From positions 45,394,001-45,458,000 of the forward strand of contig NC_069371.1 of the NCBI RefSeq assembly GCF_021730395.1: 64,000 bases of DNA, read 5' to 3'. The stretch comes from Mercenaria mercenaria (Eukaryota > Mollusca > Bivalvia > Venerida > Veneridae). Position numbers and translations under genes: made by a program. Shown one piece after another: positions 60,101 through 64,000 of the stretch. Numbering within the stretch: position 1 is the stretch's first letter; each line of letters begins with the position of its first letter. Below the pieces are notes generated by a model. The model saw only the letters and a program-made list of their open reading frames with translations. It did not search any database and was not told the DNA's origin.

Positions 60101-62727
60101 TGATTCCTCTCAACCTTAGCCCAAAATCTACAACTAATTCATACTGCTATTTATTTCTTTTTGTGTAAATATTATTTTCATATCAATAAAATCTGTTTTC
60201 CAAATTACCATTGTTGTTTTTATTCTCATCAAAACTAGAACTCTGTTTTTAAAATTTTTACACTCCAGAAATTTTAATGAACATCAGAATTTTATTAATC
60301 TTTCAAGTCATGGCGAAATCCTGACCCTTTCATTGTCCGAAAAAAAAATGGTTAATACGTGGGGGTAGGGCTTCTGACAGTACTTAAATTCTTTTACTAG
60401 TCACTTTTTATTTCCCTGGTAACCCAAGTATTTTTACAAATTTTCTTTGCACTGTTTTTTTCATTACTTTGGTCAGACGAGTTTACATTCGGTCAGAAGG
60501 GTTATTCTTGGTCGTCTGACCAATTGTTAGACAAATCTTGAAACTCTTTCGCCCTGACCATTTCTTAATGTTCCATATGAAATTTTCAAACTTACATGTA
60601 CAGTATTTTGGTTCATGAAATATTATTTCAATCTTACCTGATTCTACATCTTCAGTAGAATCACTGCTTTGTCCTAATGGATTTTCTCCATCATTTACAT
60701 CAATTTGCTTCTTTTCTATACATTTTTCTGCCACTGTTTTTCTTTTTTGTTCGCAGTTCTTTTCATCTCCAGTTTCATTATTTTCTACACTGAATTCTTC
60801 CCTAGCTTTCCTATAGCCAATTATGTCTATTTTACCTGTCTGAATAAAGTCTGAAATAACTGGTTCTGTAAATCGAACTTTTTTCTGAACATCTGATGCT
60901 ATTGCTTCAGATTTTTCTTTTTCTTTGGCAATACTTTCAGCTGCTTCTTGTGTACAAGTTAACAAATCATAATCTTCTGCTAGCTGAAGAGAAGCAGATA
61001 TTTTGTCTATTTCTTCTGTATTTCTTGTTTTAAGAATTGTTTTGTCAGGCACCAAATTCTTGTCCCACATCTTCTCAAACTTCTTGCTGCCCGTTTTGTT
61101 TTGCACCTGAATAACATCCACATTGTTTTCTTTTCTTTTCTGTTTTCCCTTGGCTTTGTTAGTAAGTTTTCCTTTCTTCTGTTTACCCTTCTTCTTGCCG
61201 ACCTTTTTAGGTGTATTCTGACTGGATTTGAATTCATATGGATCAGAGGAAGGCAATTCAGATTCCTGACTCTCAATCTCAATAATTTCATTACCAAACA
61301 CACTGTTATTTTCTTCTTTTGATTCCGTCTTCTGCAAATTAATGTTTTTATTGTTGTCTACGACTGTAGCTTTGTCAATAAATGACTGAGCAGAAGGAAC
61401 ACTTCGACTTTTAAATATTCTTTTCTTCCTGACAGGCTCTTTCCCAACAGCTTTCTCAGTTCCAATCTTGTCTTCAGATAGTTCTTCAACTATGTCATTA
61501 TCTTTGTTACAATTCTTTTCTGTGTCAGTGTCTACTGTTCTATCATTATCAACAAAATTTCCTGTTTTGCCATCAATCACCACATTGTTGTTTTTATTCT
61601 CTCCACAAACCTGAGAATCACTTTCTAAAGATTTATCAACATCTTCCATATCACTTCTTAATGTAGAGTCAGTAACTGTACTTCCGTCTTCTCCTTCAAA
61701 GTCATCTAGTTCAAACAGAACTCCTTTACCATTATCCTGAATTTGTTTAGCAAAATGTTTTATTTTACTTCCCATAGCTTCTTCTTCCTGCATTATTTTC
61801 AATTTCTTTTTACTCAGCCTTCTATGTTGATTTCTTTCTTTAACTTCAGTGATTTCATCTTTATCAACAACTGTATTTGCATTATTAGGTATAGTAGGAA
61901 TGTTTTTCAACCAGTCAGCAACCTTTTTAGTTGCCTTTTTCTCCTTCACAAATAAATCTTTATCTTTCTTGCAGTAGGTTCTACTTACAGCTTTACCTTT
62001 AACAACTAACACTTCAGGTGTCAATTTCACTGAACCACTGCCATCTGTATCAACTTCCCCTTGATCGTTATTTCTTTTCTTGTCCATTGATCGTAATGAC
62101 TTTTTAGAAATATCCTCAAAATGTTCAGAAGAGTCCTTCCCCTTTTTAGAATGTTTTAAACTTCTTGGGTCAATGGGGGTCTTGAATAATGGCCCACTAG
62201 AAGTTTCTGATTCCTTTGCAACAGAAGCACCTGATAAAACAGGTTCATCTGGATCATATTCTAATTTATTTTCATTATCTGTATCTCCACTTCTATCATT
62301 AACAGAACTTTCATTAGTCTCAGCAACAGCTTTGTTTTCAATACTTTTAGCATTTTTAAACTTAACAGAATTCATCTTAACTACAGTAACATCTTCAGAT
62401 TGTTTTTTATCTTTGTTACCCTTAGTGCAGTCTTTCAAATTAATTTCTACTTTCTTATCACATTTACCACTAACCAACATAGTTCTACTTTGCCTTTCAA
62501 GATTCTTTCTAGAAGAGCTTTTCAATTTTCCTTTCATTCCAATTTCAGTATTGTCCTCTTTTTCAGTAACAACATTATTGTCTTCAAGAAATTCATCAGC
62601 ATTCAGTGTTCCTTCTTCGATACACTTTAACAATTCTAGCCGTCTATCTTCCTCTTTGGTTTCCTTCTTACTGAGATCCTTACTCTTTTCCCCTGTTATC
62701 TGATCACTGGACTTTGTCACAGGAAGA
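43134..62727 (-). CDS. BRCA1: BRCA1 DNA-repair E3 ligase homolog (N-terminus outside window)
   Basis: Eleven exons on the minus strand: 62727-60638, 56751-53157, 52557-52484, 50097-49992, 49234-49031, 47618-47344, 46707-46620, 46084-45960, 45135-44997, 43961-43812, 43243-43134, about 2318 codons. All borders are GT/AG and phases chain to a TAA stop. SSQSENLTTQ equals human SSQSDILTTQ. A coiled-coil exon follows, as in the PALB2-binding region. BRCT1 has DRTLKFFQGIAKKCW, and BRCT2 ends TREWILDS, as in human TREWVLDS. The 88-nt BRCT exon has the same length as human exon 17. BRCA1 works with BARD1 in homologous recombination and checkpoint control in the nucleus. The RING exons must lie above 64000. 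The visible part alone exceeds the 1863 residues of human BRCA1 because of the two long disordered exons. One +1 frameshift lies near 55994-56000. A possible extra exon is at 46283-46423. Confidence 0.95.
44047..44240. mobile_element. TTAA-type MITE, right end lost
   Basis: Begins TTAACCTTTAGCCTGCTAAG. The duplicated BRCA1 fragment has the empty site AAGAATATTAATATCAGAAA at about 17330, so this MITE entered BRCA1 after the fragment was copied. Confidence 0.75.
45340..45565 (-). mobile_element. Decayed tRNA-derived SINE fragment
   Basis: The minus strand reads CTAGGTCAGTGGTAAGAGCA (A-box-like) and ATCATAGGTTCAAACCCTAC (B-box-like). The body toward 45340 is not shared with families A-C. Confidence 0.5.
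45960..46707 (-). CDS. BRCA1: BRCA1 BRCT1 core exons
   Basis: 46707-46620 encodes KFFTKFNDLVTHVIVKP (human: HITLTNLITEETTHVVMK). 46084-45960 encodes CDRTLKFFQGIAKKCWIV (human CERTLKYFLGIAGGKWVV). The Arg and Lys of the human phosphoserine pocket (R1699, K1702) are kept. Direct joining is in phase and gives a normal-length BRCT repeat. Confidence 0.94.
46283..46423 (-). CDS. Possible BRCA1 cassette exon inside BRCT1
   Basis: 141 nt with acceptor TTTCTCCTGAAAG|TAAGG and donor GAACCAA|GTGAGA, phase 1 to 1, so inclusion keeps frame. It sits between THVIVKP and DEDETICDR and would add 47 residues (including KTRWDTCKAVQEILSG) in the loop before the second helix. Human BRCA1 has nothing here. It may be alternative, lineage-specific or a decoy. 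Confidence 0.4.
47014..47296 (-). mobile_element. tRNA-derived SINE, family A, with 12-bp target duplication
   Basis: GGATCCTTTTTT lies at 47002-47013 and again at 47297-47308. The head on the minus strand reads TTAGCCCAGTAGGTAGAGCG. It lies in a BRCA1 intron. Confidence 0.88.
47344..47618 (-). CDS. BRCA1: BRCA1 exon with 15-residue repeats and start of BRCT1
   Basis: 275 nt, TTTAACAG|GAGAAA to CAAATA|GTGAGT, phase 1 to 0. Three tandem units of the type ESDPSQLSRPGPVQ precede KKPVGIVVTGLN, which matches human RMSMVVSGLTPEEF. VVTG keeps the small hydroxyl residue and Gly used for phosphopeptide binding. Confidence 0.9.
47664..48604. mobile_element. pogo/Tigger-like non-autonomous element
   Basis: Inverted ends AGTCTAACCTGT / ACAGGTTAGACT next to TA, and sub-terminal CGATCAGCGGTCACCT blocks repeated at both ends. 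No transposase ORF. It lies in a BRCA1 intron. Confidence 0.65.
49031..49234 (-). CDS. BRCA1: BRCA1 acidic linker exon
   Basis: 204 nt, TTTACCCGCAG|ACAAAA to GATAAAG|GTATTT, phase 1 to 1. Very rich in Asp/Glu (VDDSDEDMIEANDSD), with SPP and TPGD. It has no close human counterpart that I can align. Confidence 0.85.
49398..49842 (+). mobile_element. Tandem-monomer element, family E
   Basis: TATGCCCCCAGCATCTACTG head with CCGTCCGTACGAGG, two monomers of roughly 190 bp (GTCTAGCATCAATACCCCTT ... TGACCTTGACCTCA), tail GGGGCATCAAGCGTTTATTG. An inverted single-monomer relative is at 63367-63667. Confidence 0.7.
49992..50097 (-). CDS. BRCA1: BRCA1 coiled-coil exon (PALB2-binding region)
   Basis: 106 nt, TTATTTAG|GAAAGG to CAATCTG|GTATGC, phase 0 to 1. 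Encodes a heptad-like helix around LEKEVERMAREMEAMKEQL, at the position of the human BRCA1 coil that binds PALB2. Confidence 0.9.
50218..50452. mobile_element. Foldback MITE
   Basis: The left half (CATAAGAAAACCAACATAGA ... GTCTGGTCAGGATCCATGCT) is repeated inverted in the right half (AGCATGGATCCTGACCAGAA ... CTATGTTGGTTTTCTCATGG), so almost the whole element can form one hairpin. Confidence 0.8.
50553..50806 (-). mobile_element. SINE family B
   Basis: ATGGTGGAGGAAGATCCAAG, CCAGGTAGAACCACCAACC and CTTCCTCACATACA match 27598-27820. The tRNA head is decayed. Confidence 0.75.
51020..52437 (-). mobile_element. Pearl-like tandem-monomer element, about seven monomers
   Basis: Starts AACTAGAATGTGTCTGTAGG and ends GACGGACGGACGGATGG with GCCCCCACCACTC: the reverse orientation of 12265-13066. 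Monomers of roughly 155 bp (CAGGGGCCATAACTCTGAAA ... TTTTTGAGCTAGGCATGTCA). The later ones are very alike, pointing to recent expansion. Confidence 0.8.
52484..52557 (-). CDS. BRCA1: BRCA1 exon matching human exon 12 end (SSQSENLTTQ)
   Basis: 74 nt, acceptor TGGTTTCAG|AAGAAG, donor ACCCAG|GTAGAA, phase 1 to 0. Carries SSQSENLTTQ, one of the best matches to human BRCA1 outside RING and BRCT, including SQ and TQ sites of the kind ATM/ATR kinases use. Confidence 0.93.
52733..52981 (-). mobile_element. SINE family B, diverged
   Basis: ATATGGTGACTTTTCAAG, CCCCAGGTGCACAACATG and TTTTGAACCCACATTGGCAA keep the family order. Confidence 0.65.
53157..56751 (-). CDS. BRCA1: BRCA1 large central exon 2 (3595 nt, apparent frameshift)
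   Basis: Acceptor TATTTTAG|ATATTC, donor GATGAAG|GTAACT. The entry and exit phases need a length divisible by 3, and 3595 is one too many. The first 250 codons or so run open to TAA at 55982-55984. The remaining 930 or so are open in the +1 frame. Removing one G from GGAGGG near 55994-56000 would join VPGG to INKAKPKKKRKSF, an NLS-like block. Contains VIDLSSSSES (SUMO-interaction-like) and SDSSSEDEG near the end. It is a sequencing error, an allele or a true lesion; the sequence alone cannot say which. Confidence 0.92.
57025..57292 (-). mobile_element. SINE family B
   Basis: GGGTTTAGAGTCAAACCAAC ... CTTTCCTCACATGAAGAAAT, then a minus-strand head containing CACTGGTGTAGATTCGAAGC. It lies in the 3.9-kb BRCA1 intron. 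Confidence 0.7.
57630..57912 (-). mobile_element. tRNA-derived SINE, family C
   Basis: The minus-strand head reads TGCCTTGGTAGCCTAGTGGT (A box) and GGTCGTGGGTTCGATTACCG (B box). The body is unlike families A and B. Confidence 0.75.
58500..59965. repeat. Degenerate tandem repeat, GACCTAGTTTTGACC type
   Basis: Begins AAGAGTCCAAGATGGTCCTG. Irregular units of about 130-160 bp repeat TTAGACCTAATGACCTAGTT, CCAGTTTCGAA and GGTCACAAGGTT. It fills much of the BRCA1 intron. Not coding. Confidence 0.65.
60638..62727 (-). CDS. BRCA1: BRCA1 large central exon 1 (2090 nt)
   Basis: The acceptor TTATTTCAG|TCTTCC enters in phase 2 and the donor GAATCAG|GTAAGA leaves in phase 1, with 696 open codons between. 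The product is a charged, Lys/Glu/Asp/Ser-rich disordered region with basic NLS-like stretches (KKVGKKKGKQKKGK; PVRKKRIFKSRS) and acidic hydrophobic motifs (NEIIEIESQESE). KKVADWL recalls human QKVNEWF. The Met at 62783 is a chance upstream codon in intron sequence, not the start. Confidence 0.92.
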
Positions 62728-62950
62728 CTGAAATAATACAATGCGTTATTATTATTTGCAGGATAAAATTGGGAAATTCCCATTAAGAATCCAGAAATCT
62801 ACAGTACTGTAGAGAACAAAGAACGACTACTATTTTCATCTTGTTGTACCCCAAAATTAAAAAATTTGTACACATACTAGCAGACTGGCAAAGCTATATC
62901 ACTCACAGTGTGACTGATATGGATTATATCTCACTGATAATTCCCAATAG

Positions 62951-63149
62951 TTAACCTTTACCCTGCTAAATTTCTAAAACGGACTGGTATATCATTCAAT
63001 TTTATTATTCAAAGGGGTGTCACTAAAAATTCACTGACTGAATAGCGAACAGTGCAGACCATGATCAGCCTGAACAGATGTGCTGCCTGATCTTGGTCTG
63101 CACTAATCGCAAAGGCAGAATCACATGCCACGAGCAGGCTAAAGATTAA
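62951..63149. mobile_element. TTAA-flanked MITE, best-preserved copy
   Basis: TTAACCTTTACCCTGCT at the left, AGCAGGCTAAAGATTAA at the right, 199 bp including flanks. Confidence 0.8.
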
Positions 63150-63366
63150 CCAATATTATGTAATATGAAGCCACCTTGTGCACATGTTGCTTGTCTTCAC
63201 CCATTAGGCAGACAAGAAAGTATGGTGCTGACCCACTCAGCAGTCATACAAATCACTATAGCAAACAGACTTGTGCACTTGAACATCGAAGCATTTTCAA
63301 GGAAGGGGAAATATTTGTATATAAAAGACTTGCAATTTAACTAAAATAAAATGCAAGTGAAAAACA

Positions 63367-63667
63367 AGGAGCTGCGTTCAATAAACGCTTGATGCCCCCG
63401 GTGGCATCCTTGTTGACACAAAGCAACCTAAGTCCAAAACGAGGTCAAGTTCAAGGTCAAGGTCAAACTGAGGTCAGGTGACGTCTGAAGATGAGGAATG
63501 GTCACAGGTTACATCTGCATTAATATCAAGTCATTTTAGTTAGGGGTATTGATGCTAGACGAAACGGTCCCATTTGGTTAACCTCGTACCGACAGACGAA
63601 CGAACGGTCAGACGGACTGGACAATCACTATATGCCTCCCGCATCAGTAGATGCCGGGGGCATAAAA
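63367..63667 (-). mobile_element. Tandem-monomer element, family E, one monomer
   Basis: GGAGCTGCGTTCAATAAACG at the left and GCATCAGTAGATGCCGGGGG at the right: the reverse complement of the ends of 49398-49842. Confidence 0.7.
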
Positions 63668-63826
63668 ACTTACTGGTCAATCAAATTGTCTTTTAACATT
63701 AAAAATGTTGTATCTATGATTTTAAGTTAACAAATTCGTTTTGAAATCTTTCAAGATCCTTATTCAAACAAAAGTATGGTAAAGACATTAAACAAAATCC
63801 CTACAGACAGCATCTCTATAATAAAA

Positions 63827-64000
63827 CTAGATGCCCAAGGGCAACATGTCGAGCCCGCCAGCTGTCAAAAGGACTGGGAGTTGCACACGAAACTCTGTCT
63901 GAGACAAACGTTTGTGCCAAATAAAATAATTGTGCCTGGTTATTTTATAATCCAACAGACAATGACGAAGTTATTGTCCGAACAAGGTCAATTATAGCCA
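63827..64000. repeat. Possible dispersed repeat, cut by window end
   Basis: TAGATGCCCAAGGGCAACAT (containing the palindrome GCCC..GGGC) begins a block that looks like a dispersed molluscan repeat and runs out of the window. No second copy is present here. Confidence 0.3.

Noticed and set aside
53996-62703. Plus-strand ORFs opposite the large BRCA1 exons (up to 269 residues)
   Set aside because: They are Ser/Leu/Phe-rich shadows of Lys/Glu/Asp-rich coding sequence on the other strand.

Overview
The window is eukaryotic, AT-rich and intron-rich, with many short repeats. The BRCA1 exons, the tandem-monomer repeats with GTCCGTCC heads and the tRNA-derived SINEs point to a bivalve mollusc, perhaps a venerid clam. 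The species call is inference. I found no bacterial genes, rRNA, CRISPR or recognisable LTR or viral element.

Left half (1-34 kb, + strand): two tandem paralogs of a secreted or surface protein. Each encodes two Ly6/uPAR-type three-finger domains, a Thr/Ser-rich stalk and a C-terminal C-type lectin domain. Copy 1 (exons 953-12217) lacks its signal exon, which must lie before base 1. Copy 2 (21609-32698) can be modelled end to end as nine exons and 423 residues. Exon lengths and phases match between copies, and intron sequence is also duplicated. Copy 1 introns have been enlarged by SINEs, MITEs and tandem-monomer elements. The repeat unit covers about 1-14897 and 25040-33980.

Between the lectin genes (15.2-20.5 kb) lies a degenerate copy of the last two BRCA1 exons with their introns and 3' flank. 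A TTAA-flanked DNA element (17470-20274) is inserted in it. Inside that sits a second terminal-inverted-repeat element (17727-19862) carrying two inverted arrays of a 21-bp repeat. Pre-insertion sites for both insertions can be read elsewhere in the window.

Middle (34-42 kb): no gene seen. It holds a 4.1-kb inverted-repeat pair, a degenerate repeat field, a 386-bp inverted-repeat element and tandem-monomer elements.

Right half (43-62.7 kb, - strand): a BRCA1 homolog, complete at its 3' end. Visible parts are two very large central exons (2090 and 3595 nt), the exon matching human SSQSDILTTQ, a PALB2-type coiled-coil exon, both BRCT repeats and the stop codon. The RING exons lie beyond base 64000. 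One large exon has an apparent +1 frameshift, and a possible 141-nt phase 1-1 cassette exon lies within BRCT1. Introns carry SINEs, a pogo-like element, foldbacks and tandem-monomer elements.

The lectin genes and BRCA1 do not appear functionally linked. Their shared history is the BRCA1 fragment lying between the lectin copies.
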